DNA of 48,092 nucleotides, taken from Thermodesulfovibrio sp. (GTDB lineage Bacteria; Nitrospirota; Thermodesulfovibrionia; UBA6902). The position numbers and the translations under genes are program-made. This document shows positions 34,714 to 43,766 of this stretch, piece by piece (position 1 is the first letter of the stretch; the number at the start of each line of letters is the position of its first letter). The DNA is taken from positions 1 through 48,092 of the forward strand of contig JALSHG010000094.1 in NCBI GenBank assembly GCA_026982355.1, in the 5' to 3' direction. Below the pieces are notes generated by a model that made no database searches, was not told where the DNA came from, and worked only from the letters and a program-made list of their open reading frames with translations.

Positions 34714-36343
34714 AAGGCAAGGCCTGCCCGGCCGATGTCTTCTTTTTTCGCAGATCATAAATCAGATAATCATCTGTTCTGACCAGTACAGGGAAGGTGC
34801 CGTCAAGGAAATCCTTCAGTTCGGAGTGTTTTTCGAACTCGGCGAACTCGGATATAACGAAATATTCGGGGTAATTCCAGCGCTTGTAGAACTTTTTGAA
34901 GAGTTTGACAGGAGAGACATTCCGCCCCTGCAGTTTATAGAGTTTAAAGACCTCGTCCGTCTGCCAGCTGTAAGCCTTCAGGTCTCCGAGAAATGAAATG
35001 GGTATACCGAATTTGGAATCCAGGATGATAATCTCCGCATGTCCCACGATATCCGAGATTTCCTTCGCGATCCGCTGTTTTCTCTCGGAATCCGGGCTTA
35101 TGAAGTTGATAAACTGGGGATTAACACCGATTATCGAACCGATCAGTTTCATTTTGCCTTTATGCCGCATGGCGATGTCGCGCCAGTCAATACCGCGTAT
35201 TCCGACGACCGAAATCAGAACAGCCGCTACGGCAACGATTCCCGCGGCAGGGATATACCGTGTTCCGTACTGTTTCACGTGGTTGAACACCCGGCCCGAT
35301 ACCGGCCCCAGGGAGAGCGCGACAATGGGTATCAACTGCAGGTGATAGTAGTCATGTATATTTATACGGGTGTTGAATGCCAGGCAAAACGCCAGATAAC
35401 CGACCCATAAAGAGGCTATAAGGCTCTTCGGCAGGCCCCGTTGGAACATGAATATCCCTGCAAGCGCTCCTGCGAACGCAATGTAGCCGACTACCCGGCC
35501 GATCATTACGAACCAGTCCGCCCAGAACTCGGGGTATAAGAAGATCGCTGGATTGAAACTTGTTTCGTATGCTTCCCCGATATGCCGGGAAAATCCCGAT
35601 GCGAATGTGTATACTGAAAACGGCAGTATGCTTATGATTCCGAAAACGGCAAGGCTTCCGCTGATCAGAGCCTTTCGTACACCCTTGCGGTGCAAAGCGA
35701 TCCCGGCAAAAACGGCGAACAGGAGAAACACCCCCATGGGTTTGACCAGTATCGCCAGACCCGAGACAACGGATACGGCCAGCAGGCCGTGGACCGACGG
35801 CTTTTCATGGTATCTCAGTATCCCGTAAATACCGCCCAGTATCATCATGAGCATAAGGGGATCGGGCATGAAACTCCTGCTCGCGGATATGCTGTAGGGA
35901 AGGAAGAGGTAAAAGGCCGTTGAGAACAGAGCCTCGCCGGGAGGCAGGATTTTTCTTGCGATCAGATACAGAAAGACACCCCCGGCCATCCAGAACAGGG
36001 AAGAAAACAGTTTTGAGAACCACAGGTGTTCCCCGCCCGTTATGCGGGAGGCGAGAGACACAAGCCTTTCCATTATCCAGAACTCCACTATCACGTCCTT
36101 CTGCTTCAGATGAAAGTTCACGACATCCCTCTTCCACTCAGGGACTGAATCCGCATTTTTGTAGTAAAAAGACCGTGCAAAAAAGGCGGATGCATATTCA
36201 CGCGTGGGATTGAATTCGAAAGTCGGCTCCGTGATATGATGAAGCCTCACGCCGAAGGCAGTCAAAAACAGAAGAGATACAATAAGTATCCGCATCCCGG
36301 AATCTTCGAGAAAAGAAGGTTTCTTATAAGCTGAGTGATTCAT
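34712..36343 (-). CDS. Membrane glycosyltransferase, GT39/ArnT-like
   Basis: A 543-residue inner-membrane protein with about 10-12 predicted membrane spans and a C-terminal soluble region of about 140 residues. The GT-C-type first loop contains EFNPTREYASAFFARSFYY, and later segments SASRSFMPDPLMLMM and GLAILVKPMGVFLLFAVF resemble the PMT/ArnT family that uses lipid-linked sugars. Transferred sugar and acceptor are unknown. It is third in a - strand operon behind a GT-C-like gene and an aminotransferase. Its ribosome site AAGGA lies at the end of a repeat-A left-end fragment. Confidence 0.75.
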   Translation of the reverse strand: MNHSAYKKPSFLEDSGMRILIVSLLFLTAFGVRLHHITEPTFEFNPTREYASAFFARSFYYKNADSVPEWKRDVVNFHLKQKDVIVEFWIMERLVSLASRITGGEHLWFSKLFSSLFWMAGGVFLYLIARKILPPGEALFSTAFYLFLPYSISASRSFMPDPLMLMMILGGIYGILRYHEKPSVHGLLAVSVVSGLAILVKPMGVFLLFAVFAGIALHRKGVRKALISGSLAVFGIISILPFSVYTFASGFSRHIGEAYETSFNPAIFLYPEFWADWFVMIGRVVGYIAFAGALAGIFMFQRGLPKSLIASLWVGYLAFCLAFNTRINIHDYYHLQLIPIVALSLGPVSGRVFNHVKQYGTRYIPAAGIVAVAAVLISVVGIRGIDWRDIAMRHKGKMKLIGSIIGVNPQFINFISPDSERKQRIAKEISDIVGHAEIIILDSKFGIPISFLGDLKAYSWQTDEVFKLYKLQGRNVSPVKLFKKFYKRWNYPEYFVISEFAEFEKHSELKDFLDGTFPVLVRTDDYLIYDLRKKKTSAGQALP

Positions 36344-36346
36344 ATC

Positions 36347-36379
36347 TCGTCCTTGCAGGTTTATGCGACATTAAAGGTT
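36347..36379 (-). repeat. Palindromic repeat A, left-end fragment, - orientation
   Basis: On the - strand AACCTTTAATGTCGCATAA is followed by ACCTGCAAGGACGAG and then the glycosyltransferase start codon. Another case where the arm of a left-end fragment supplies the ribosome site. Confidence 0.75.
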
Positions 36380-36388
36380 AAGGTTTCT

Positions 36389-37588
36389 TCAGACTGCGTC
36401 AAACTCCCTGATTTTTCCAACGATTTTTGAAATGGTTTTCTCATCGAGACCCATGTTGACGGGAAGAAGAAGAATCTGTTTTGAGATATTCTCCGCATTG
36501 GGGAAACGGCCGTCAATGTTGTAATGTTTGCGAAGCTCTCTGTATTGTTCCAGTTCAGGGATTACATAATCGAAGTATCTTTCCGTATCTATTTTATGCT
36601 CCAGCAGATGCCTCTCCAGGTCGTCCCTTCTGGGATGCAGAAAGGGAATATTCGAGTACGGCACACCCGTTTTCCAGTAATCCTTCACCCATGCATAATG
36701 GGGACTTAACAACCTGTAGTAAGCGTCGCCTATCTCGCGCCGGCGTTGCAGCATGATGTCGATCTTTTTTAGTTGATTCAGGCCGACACGTTTCTGGAAA
36801 TCACACATATCCACAAAATACTCGGGATTCTGCCTGTGGATATCATTATACTTTTCACTGAAAAACGAATCCAGCAGCGCGGTCTTTCTCTGCAGGAAAG
36901 ATGTGAGGGAATATATGCCCCTTCTGAACACAAGGAAAAAAAGGAAAGTCTCTATAAACCTTTTGCATTTTTCCGCCGGGGAAAGGGCTTTCCTGTTTTC
37001 AAGCGTATAATCCCTGAGCGCCTTGAATCTCTCATCGTCATCCGTAAAGACAACGCCTCCTCCAAGGCATGTAAAGGGCTTCCTGACCGCACAGCTTATG
37101 TAGGTGTAATCATAAAGCCCGGCCGGTCTCCGGGGAACATGGCCGGGTGCCAGGGCATCATCGAGGATCATCAGGAAATCCCTGTCTTTACCGATGAAAT
37201 CCGGGTCGGAAAAATCGGTGAATCCGTACAGGTTGGTGACGACAACCGCCCCGAGATCCGGAATATATTTCCTTATCAGGTCTTCGGTGATTTTCGAGTT
37301 GAAAGAGTTTTTATAAAGGTCCACAAACACCGGGATATTCCCTGACTGCACGATCGCCTCGGCCACGACGCAGCATGTATATGCCGCAACAAGAACGTAT
37401 TTATTCTGAATCCTGTTGGCCTTCAGGATGTGGTACAGACCTGCCCTGCCGGATGAGAAGGTCAGCGAATACCTTGAGTTGAATTTCTCGTTCAGCTTCT
37501 CTTCAAATGTCCCGGCGCAATCCCTCCCTATATCAAGAAACGCTGCCAGGTCAGACCAGGTAAGATATGGATAACGAACCGGTATCAT
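36389..37588 (-). CDS. DegT/DnrJ/EryC1/StrS-type aminotransferase
   Basis: A 399-residue PLP-dependent aminotransferase-fold protein of the sugar aminotransferase family. Useful markers are FSSGRAGLYHIL (cofactor phosphate region), the cofactor-nitrogen Asp in ILDDALAPGH (143-144) and a lysine at Lys170 in AVRKPFTCLGGG, the expected Schiff-base position before the Gly-rich turn. The usual SFxxxK context is altered to SCAVRK, so the subfamily is unusual and the product sugar cannot be assigned. It starts 8 nt after the stop of the upstream membrane protein gene, with AAGGAAGG as ribosome site, and is probably involved in making an amino sugar for surface glycan. Confidence 0.78.
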   Translation of the reverse strand: MIPVRYPYLTWSDLAAFLDIGRDCAGTFEEKLNEKFNSRYSLTFSSGRAGLYHILKANRIQNKYVLVAAYTCCVVAEAIVQSGNIPVFVDLYKNSFNSKITEDLIRKYIPDLGAVVVTNLYGFTDFSDPDFIGKDRDFLMILDDALAPGHVPRRPAGLYDYTYISCAVRKPFTCLGGGVVFTDDDERFKALRDYTLENRKALSPAEKCKRFIETFLFFLVFRRGIYSLTSFLQRKTALLDSFFSEKYNDIHRQNPEYFVDMCDFQKRVGLNQLKKIDIMLQRRREIGDAYYRLLSPHYAWVKDYWKTGVPYSNIPFLHPRRDDLERHLLEHKIDTERYFDYVIPELEQYRELRKHYNIDGRFPNAENISKQILLLPVNMGLDEKTISKIVGKIREFDAV

Positions 37589-37596
37589 TAAAACGG

Positions 37597-39573
37597 TTAC
37601 CTTCCTTCCCTCTTGCTCAGCAGGTCAAGCACAAAAATCCTGCCGTCATCATAAATTCTCCCTCTCGTATCTCCAAGCCGCTTCAGGTTTTCCTGAAAAT
37701 CAAGCGTGTGCCGGAACGTGGCCCTGAAGAATGGATGCAGTTTGCCTTTCAGTTTTCCCAGCAGGTATCTCCTGGTGTAGCCTGTTTCGCTTGCATAGGA
37801 ATATGCCACATATCTTATGGACTTTGAAAGGAGGTAATCAGCCAGGGCCTCGCTTCCCCTGAAGAAAGGCATGCCTGGCGGAAGGCTTGCACCGCCGGGC
37901 TCATCCGCTATCAGTATTTTATTCCGCCGGAAATCGAGCAGGAAGGATTTTTCCAGTCTCGCCAGGAGCGTCTCTCCTTCCGGAACAGCCCGCTGCATCT
38001 CCGCATACTCACGGACTTCTTCAGCCGGCACGAGTGAAGCATTGTTCAGTCCGGATTTTATATTATGGAGATAGTCCCAGTACTGCCCCCTCACATCAAA
38101 CCACCCGTTGCCCAGGAGCATCCCTGTTACAAATATGAGAATAAGAAGCGCCGGGGAACCCCCGAGCCTGCCTGCATCATTCCACGGCATTGCGGCCACG
38201 GCGTTTATCATGGATATGACAACAGCGGCAAAAAGAAAAGAGAACAGATAACGCTCCCCGAAGCTGCCGGCTGTAACCATCAGTACCACCAGTGAGCCCA
38301 GTGCAGCGCTTATCACAAGGGCTCTGAACGCCCCGCGCCCGCCGCCGGGCTGCGGTGAAGGAGACGACCTGAAGTTGACGAACCCCGTCAGTGCAAGCGC
38401 CACTATGAAGGGATAGCTGATGTATTTGAAGAGTATCTCCAGCACTCCGGAAATATCAAGGTCCGCCCATGAACTGGGGAAGGTTCCGTATGCGGTCCCG
38501 TGGTAGCCCCTCCCGAGCAGCGGATATAACAGTGTCCCTGATGACTGATACATCGACAGCATCCACGGCAGGAGGAAAACCACGGTCAGCGCTGCAGCAG
38601 TAAAAAACTCACAGATGGCCTTTGTCCTTTTCTTCGCCCCGGAGATATAGAAAATATACGTTGAAGCAAACAGGATTGCAGCGGGAGGTATAAGGGTCGA
38701 TTTCAGCGAGCAGACCGCGGCAGTGAGCAGGGCTATGATAAAAGCGTTGACGGCAAAATGCCTGTTTTCCAGCCCTTGCCAGTCGAGGGTTCTGAAAAGG
38801 CTTATAAAAAGGGCCAGCGGGAGTACGAGCGCCGTGGTGTTTGTCCTTGGCGGCGGGACGAGCAGGAAGAAGAGGAGCACCAGCAATGCGGCCCCTTCGG
38901 GCATTCCCCTGTTTTCTGATTTTAATCTTTTCATATATCCCCAGAGGAGACCCAGGGATATAACGACACTGAGTCCGGGATCGATAATGAACAGGTTTTT
39001 TCTGGAGAGCACCCCCAGCAGAAATGCATGCATGAATGCCTGCCCTCCCAGTGAAGTCTCCACCCTCCTGAGGCTGAAGGGGTCGGAGCCCAGGGAGCCG
39101 GTCTGTATCATCTTCTCCGAGAAAATCAGATACGCGACCTGGTCATCATGGAAAAATCCGGAAAAGACCAGACCGCCGTACTGCAAAACGGCAAGGAAAC
39201 AGATCAGAAAGATTACAAAGGCTGCAAACCTGTCCTTGCGGCACGTTCCGATATACGCGGATACCGGACCGGTAACGGACGTTCTCATCCTGTAGAAGTC
39301 GAGCGCCTGGTATATAAGACCAGCTCCGGTCAAGATCAGGATGGAACCCGTTGAGACACTTGAGGCAAGGTTTAATATTCCCCCGATAAAGATGACGGCG
39401 GCAATGCCCCACGCGGCTCTCTGCCCCCAGTCAAGCCGTGCGCCGGGAAAGAGGACGTTATTCAGGGCCGTTCCCCACCCTGTAAAGGAAAACAGGAGAC
39501 AGGCCCCCCATAGAAAAGATAAGAAATATATTTCCACTATAAACAGACCACCGGTGCTTTCACCTTGTTGCAA
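37597..39573 (-). CDS. Multi-spanning membrane protein, GT-C glycosyltransferase-like
   Basis: A 658-residue membrane protein with about 12 predicted spans followed by a soluble C-terminal part. The loop FSGFFHDDQVAYLIFSEKMI contains the double Asp typical of GT-C enzymes, supporting a lipid-linked sugar transferase, although sequence similarity visible by eye is weak. The start is uncertain: TTG at 39573 lies within a degenerate repeat copy; GTG at 39537, just before the first membrane span (VEIYFLSFLWG), is equally plausible. It lies between the radical SAM gene and the aminotransferase on the same strand. Confidence 0.65.
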   Translation of the reverse strand: MQQGESTGGLFIVEIYFLSFLWGACLLFSFTGWGTALNNVLFPGARLDWGQRAAWGIAAVIFIGGILNLASSVSTGSILILTGAGLIYQALDFYRMRTSVTGPVSAYIGTCRKDRFAAFVIFLICFLAVLQYGGLVFSGFFHDDQVAYLIFSEKMIQTGSLGSDPFSLRRVETSLGGQAFMHAFLLGVLSRKNLFIIDPGLSVVISLGLLWGYMKRLKSENRGMPEGAALLVLLFFLLVPPPRTNTTALVLPLALFISLFRTLDWQGLENRHFAVNAFIIALLTAAVCSLKSTLIPPAAILFASTYIFYISGAKKRTKAICEFFTAAALTVVFLLPWMLSMYQSSGTLLYPLLGRGYHGTAYGTFPSSWADLDISGVLEILFKYISYPFIVALALTGFVNFRSSPSPQPGGGRGAFRALVISAALGSLVVLMVTAGSFGERYLFSFLFAAVVISMINAVAAMPWNDAGRLGGSPALLILIFVTGMLLGNGWFDVRGQYWDYLHNIKSGLNNASLVPAEEVREYAEMQRAVPEGETLLARLEKSFLLDFRRNKILIADEPGGASLPPGMPFFRGSEALADYLLSKSIRYVAYSYASETGYTRRYLLGKLKGKLHPFFRATFRHTLDFQENLKRLGDTRGRIYDDGRIFVLDLLSKREGR

Positions 39574-39638
39574 TAAAACATCTCTGCCGGCGGATTCCCA
39601 TGCCGGCTGCGGGTATTTCTTATGCCACTGTTAAGGTT
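39561..39638 (+). repeat. Palindromic repeat A, degenerate short copy
   Basis: CACCTTGTTGCAATAAAA at the left, GC-rich arms, and TTATGCCACTGTTAAGGTT at the right. It lies between two - strand genes and is oriented opposite to them, although near-palindromy makes the orientation soft. It overlaps the 5' end of the longer version of the downstream membrane protein gene. Confidence 0.6.
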
Positions 39639-39663
39639 AACCGACAAAAAAAACAGGGAGGTT

Positions 39664-41070
39664 TTAAATGTTCAGGGAGAATACCTTTCCGACCCTTCTC
39701 AGGATGAATTTGAGATGTTCCCATGACTGTATCTCCGACAGCATGCCCAGAATGATTCTCGGCCTTAAATAAAACTCAAGATACGCCCTCATCCTGAGCA
39801 TCTTCAACTGGCGCAGTGTCAGGTTCTCGGGCACATAGACTATATTGTGAAAGGTGATATCCCTGAAATCAACATGGTCCAGCTTTCCTTCCTTCTTCAG
39901 TTTCCGGTACATCTCGCTTCCGGGGACGGGGAGAAAAATGGTGACCTGCGACCTGTGGATCGGCAGCTCTTTTGACAGCCTTATGCTCTTTAAAATATCC
40001 TCCCTGTCTTCTCCCGGGTAACCGATGATAAAGAAGCCGGTCATCCTGATCCTCGTGCAGCGATGGATCAGGTTCACCTTTTCCCTCACCTCCTGCAGGG
40101 TCTGCGCCTTTTTCATGGTTTTCAGCGTCTTCTCGGAACCGGACTCTATACCGAGCCCGAGCGAGTAGGTGCCGGCCTTCTCCAGGAGCTTCAGGAGTTC
40201 TTCATCAAGGGTCTTCAGCCTTACGCCGTTGGGAAAGGATATACTTACCTTCAGTCCCCTTTCAATGATTCCCTTGCAGACCGCTATGGCAAGGTCCCTT
40301 TTGGACGTGAAGGTGTCGTCTATAATCTGAAACTCCCTCACTCCGTAATTGTTGTACAAAAACTCCATTTCCTCCAGCACGGACGCCGCGCTCCTGCCCC
40401 TGACCTTTTTCCCCATCGTGAGGTTGTTTGCGCAGAAGGTGCACGAATACGGGCAGCCCCGCGTAGTGGATATGGTCGATAAGGGAAAGTTTTTCGCCAC
40501 CGCGCCTATCGGCGCATTGGGGTAATCATTGGGATTGATCAGGTCCCAGCTCGGCATTCCCAGGGCGTCCAGGTCTTCAATGGGCTGCAGCGGATTGCAG
40601 CGGATCCCGCCGTTTTCCCTCCATATGAGATTGGGAATGTCCTCGAAGCGGCAGTCGCTCTCCTCGCCGTTCAGTTTTTTCAGCAGTTTCGGAAGCCCGA
40701 TTTCACCCTCTCCCCTGAATCCATAATCGGCTTCTTTCAGGTCATTCAGCGCGGCTTCCGGGTCGCCCGAGGGATGGGCGCCTCCGATTACAGTGATTAT
40801 TCCGGGATTGAGCGATTTAACCAGCCTCAGAGCTTCAAGGGCGTACGGTATGCTGTATGTATACACCTGAAAGCCGGCAACATCATAGTCGAGTCTTCTC
40901 AACCTCTCGTGAAGGCCTTTTTTCGACATGCCCTTTTTCACCCCGTCCCAGATGTCGACCCCGAAACCGTTTTTCCTGAGAGACGTGGCTATGTACCCCA
41001 GCCCGAGATTGGTGGTGATATTGAGCATGCCTTTCTCGTTGGTGAGGGGATTTACAAGAAGGACTTTCAT
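39664..41070 (-). CDS. B12-binding-domain radical SAM protein
   Basis: A 468-residue protein with an N-terminal cobalamin-binding-like Rossmann domain (MKVLLVNPLTNE, GAHPSGDPEAAL) and a radical SAM core with cysteines Cys206, Cys210 and Cys213 in RGCPYSCTFC, followed by IDDTFTSKRDLA and the C-terminal ESGSEKTLKTMKKA. This architecture covers methyltransferases, ring-closing and hopanoid- or lipid-modifying enzymes; the reaction cannot be read from sequence. As first gene of a - strand group encoding glycan functions, it may modify a lipid carrier or sugar. A good promoter lies directly upstream. Confidence 0.85.
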   Translation of the reverse strand: MKVLLVNPLTNEKGMLNITTNLGLGYIATSLRKNGFGVDIWDGVKKGMSKKGLHERLRRLDYDVAGFQVYTYSIPYALEALRLVKSLNPGIITVIGGAHPSGDPEAALNDLKEADYGFRGEGEIGLPKLLKKLNGEESDCRFEDIPNLIWRENGGIRCNPLQPIEDLDALGMPSWDLINPNDYPNAPIGAVAKNFPLSTISTTRGCPYSCTFCANNLTMGKKVRGRSAASVLEEMEFLYNNYGVREFQIIDDTFTSKRDLAIAVCKGIIERGLKVSISFPNGVRLKTLDEELLKLLEKAGTYSLGLGIESGSEKTLKTMKKAQTLQEVREKVNLIHRCTRIRMTGFFIIGYPGEDREDILKSIRLSKELPIHRSQVTIFLPVPGSEMYRKLKKEGKLDHVDFRDITFHNIVYVPENLTLRQLKMLRMRAYLEFYLRPRIILGMLSEIQSWEHLKFILRRVGKVFSLNI

Positions 41071-41133
41071 TATTTATATCCTCTGAAGCGAACTGTTAGA
41101 AAGTTTAACGGTGATTTTCTCTTACTATAAAAG

Positions 41134-41161
41134 TTTATAATAAATTTATTTGTAGTGTCAA
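41134..41161 (-). promoter_or_regulatory. Sigma-70-type promoter for the radical SAM gene group
   Basis: On the - strand, a perfect TTGACA (41161-41156) and TATAAA (41139-41134) with a 16-bp spacer, in an AT-rich divergent gap. Transcription would begin near 41127, giving a leader of about 57 nt. Confidence 0.65.
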
Positions 41162-41216
41162 ATCAGTTGAAATTGCAAATCTTGAAAAAACTTTTATCGT
41201 GAAGTAGTCTAAGTAA

Positions 41217-42785
41217 ATGGGTATAAACTTTGCAAAATCTTCAATTCCTGAAAAGGTTTTGGATAAAAAAGTGCTGTTCATCGGGTTCGACGGCGCTTCA
41301 AAAAGAATCATAGACAGGATGGTCAGCCGGAAAGAACTTCCCGCCATCGAAAGACTGATCAACACCGGCGGCTATTTTCATTCCACACACTCATTCAGGC
41401 CCTGCGCCTCACCCGTAATCTGGACAAGCATCGCAACCGGCAAACGGCCGGAAAAACACGGAATCACGGGCTTTCACGACAACACTTACTCCCTGACCGC
41501 CAAGAGAATCTGGGAGATATTCGGCATGTACGGATTTCCGGTCGGCGTCATGGGCCACATGCTCACGTGGCCGCCGGAGAAGGTCAACGGATTTATAATC
41601 CCCTCCATATTGTCCCTCGGCAGAGAGTGCTATCCGGAGGAGTACGGATTCCTGTGGGAACTGACGCACGATGCGGGGAATGAAAAAAGGATCAGTCCCC
41701 AAAGGATGCTGAACTATTTCAGCCGGTGCCTCGGCAGCGGAATCAGGTTGTCCACTTTCCTGGAGATCGGGCTCGGTTTCGCGAAAAAGAAAGTCCCCTT
41801 TCTTGAAGACCTCGATAAATACTCCTTTATTTCGGGCATCAGTATGCGCACCAAGCTGTACAGGGACCTTTTCATACATCTTTACGGGAAGTTCAGGCCG
41901 AAGTACGCCTATTTCCATATTCATTTCGTGGACACGTATTCTCACTATTACTGGCAGTACATGGAACCCGGCCCGTACAGGAAAGTCACTGCGGATGACG
42001 TCCGCCGTTACGGCCGCAAGGTATACAACGCGTACCGGAATGCAGACAGGATGATCCAGGACATCATAAGCCATGCGGACGCTGACACCCTGATTGTAAT
42101 CGCCTCGGACCACGGCTTCAGGAGTCTCGACAGGACGCAAACGTGGGCCGATACCACGACGATACGCGCGCAGAGATTTATAGACCTGGACGAAAAGGGC
42201 GACCTCTATATCAGCGTCATAGTTCCGACGATTCATGCCACGATACGCGATTTCACCCCGGAGAAGGCCGGGTACTACAAAACATTCCTGCGCTCCATCG
42301 AGGTCGTGGAAGACAAAAAACCGCTGTTCGAAATTCGGGAAACGGCCCCCGGCAGCTTCCTCCTCGAATTCAACAGGGAGATCCCCGGGATGGCGGGCAA
42401 GCATATCATGGCCGGCGGGAAATCATATGACGCCGGAGAGCTTCTGATGGACGTGGAGGATTATACGCCCGGCATTCATGACGGCGAAGACGGAATCCTG
42501 ATTCTGAGCGGCCCCGGTGCAAAAAAAAACACGCGCCGGAAAGACCCGGTCGGCATCCTTGATATAACACCCACGATCCTGGCGATGTGCAACATGCCGG
42601 TTGCGGAAGACATGGACGGCAGCGTGATAACGGATGCAATTGAAGAAGACTTTCTCGGTAAATATCCCGTCCGGTATATTGATACCTACGAAGATTCCAA
42701 CGAGCAGGACAGGCACAGGAAAGAACTGAGCGATGAGGAAGCAAGAAACCTTAAAGAACAACTGAAGAGTCTGGGTTATTTTTGA
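41217..42785 (+). CDS. Alkaline phosphatase-superfamily phosphodiesterase
   Basis: A 522-residue protein of the type I phosphodiesterase/nucleotide pyrophosphatase group. The metal-binding Asp25 is in FIGFDGAS, the likely nucleophile is Thr70 in SPVIWTSIATGKRPEKHGI, and further metal ligands are in HFVDTYSHYYW and ASDHGFRSL. The C-terminal part has another His in PGIHDGEDGILILSGPG and ends with DILPTI-like IDTPTILA motifs (here ILDITPTILAMCNMP). There is no signal peptide or membrane span, so it is cytoplasmic. Such enzymes are frequent in bacterial glycan loci. It precedes a GT2 gene by 42 nt. Confidence 0.82.
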   Translation: MGINFAKSSIPEKVLDKKVLFIGFDGASKRIIDRMVSRKELPAIERLINTGGYFHSTHSFRPCASPVIWTSIATGKRPEKHGITGFHDNTYSLTAKRIWEIFGMYGFPVGVMGHMLTWPPEKVNGFIIPSILSLGRECYPEEYGFLWELTHDAGNEKRISPQRMLNYFSRCLGSGIRLSTFLEIGLGFAKKKVPFLEDLDKYSFISGISMRTKLYRDLFIHLYGKFRPKYAYFHIHFVDTYSHYYWQYMEPGPYRKVTADDVRRYGRKVYNAYRNADRMIQDIISHADADTLIVIASDHGFRSLDRTQTWADTTTIRAQRFIDLDEKGDLYISVIVPTIHATIRDFTPEKAGYYKTFLRSIEVVEDKKPLFEIRETAPGSFLLEFNREIPGMAGKHIMAGGKSYDAGELLMDVEDYTPGIHDGEDGILILSGPGAKKNTRRKDPVGILDITPTILAMCNMPVAEDMDGSVITDAIEEDFLGKYPVRYIDTYEDSNEQDRHRKELSDEEARNLKEQLKSLGYF

Positions 42786-42827
42786 TTCACCATGCCTGAA
42801 CATGATCTTGTTTCCTGCGGTTAAAAA

Positions 42828-43766
42828 ATGACAAAGGTCTTGAACAAACACAATGAGAAAAAACACTCCGGTCAAGGCGGTGACATTGATTTCTCCATCC
42901 TCCTGAGAACAAAGAACGAACAGGACCATATCGGGAGGATACTCGATGCATTCCAGTCACAGACATATAAAAATTATGAAGTGATTATCGTGGATTCGGG
43001 ATCAACCGACCGGACACTGGAGATCGCTGAGAAATATCCGGTCAGGATTTACAGGATCAACCCCGAGGATTTTACATACGGATTCTCACTCAACTACGGC
43101 TTTGAACGGGCGAGGGGGAAATATGTCGTGTGCCTGAGCGGGCATGCATTGCCCCAGTCGAGGGACTGGCTGAGTTCCATAATCTCCAACTTCAAGGATG
43201 AAAAGGTCGCCGCCGTCATGTGCAAAACCATACCATGGCCTGACTGCAATCCCTTTGACAGAAGGGGATTACTGAAAAAATACAACAACCACAGGAGGGA
43301 AATCACCGAGGGTCCCCCGTTTATCTTCAGCAATTCCAGCTCCGTGATAAGAAGGGACATATGGAAGCGGATACACTTTGACGAGACGCTGAGCTACTCC
43401 GAGGACGTGGACTGGGCGCGGAAGGTCGGCGCATTGAACTACAAGATAATTTATGAGCCCGGGGCCAAGGTCTATCATTCGCACAACGAGAGTCTGAAAC
43501 AGATATACAGGAGATTCTACAGGGAATCGCATGCCCTGAAAACTCTCAACTGCAAAAGGTATTCAATCCTTGAGATATTATACGACCTGGTGGCAGGCTC
43601 GGTTTATGACATGATCTATGTGCTTGTTAAAAGAGATAACATAAAATGGTTTTTCTTCGCCCCGTTAAGAAGGTTTGCGATGAACTACGCCAGGTTCAGG
43701 AGCAATATGGTCAGGGACGATTCCGCCATCCACCGCTTCATCTCCAAACTTTTCAACCTTATATAA
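42828..43766 (+). CDS. Family 2 glycosyltransferase
   Basis: A 312-residue GT-A fold glycosyltransferase. ILLRTKNEQDHIGRILDAFQSQ and the nucleotide-sugar motif IIVDSGSTDRT open the domain. The usual DxD position reads LSGHALP, as in rhamnosyltransferase-like GT2 members. NSSSVIRRDIW and SEDVDWARKV carry acceptor and base residues (ED). No signal peptide is present; the C-terminal Arg/aromatic-rich tail may touch the membrane. It lies downstream of the phosphodiesterase, likely the same transcript. The last 102 nt overlap the 3' end of the opposite-strand membrane gene. Confidence 0.88.
   Translation: MTKVLNKHNEKKHSGQGGDIDFSILLRTKNEQDHIGRILDAFQSQTYKNYEVIIVDSGSTDRTLEIAEKYPVRIYRINPEDFTYGFSLNYGFERARGKYVVCLSGHALPQSRDWLSSIISNFKDEKVAAVMCKTIPWPDCNPFDRRGLLKKYNNHRREITEGPPFIFSNSSSVIRRDIWKRIHFDETLSYSEDVDWARKVGALNYKIIYEPGAKVYHSHNESLKQIYRRFYRESHALKTLNCKRYSILEILYDLVAGSVYDMIYVLVKRDNIKWFFFAPLRRFAMNYARFRSNMVRDDSAIHRFISKLFNLI

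Noticed and set aside
41217-42785. A formylglycine sulfatase.
   Set aside because: The CxPxR motif is absent; the SPVIWTSIATG segment fits the nucleotide pyrophosphatase/phosphodiesterase group.
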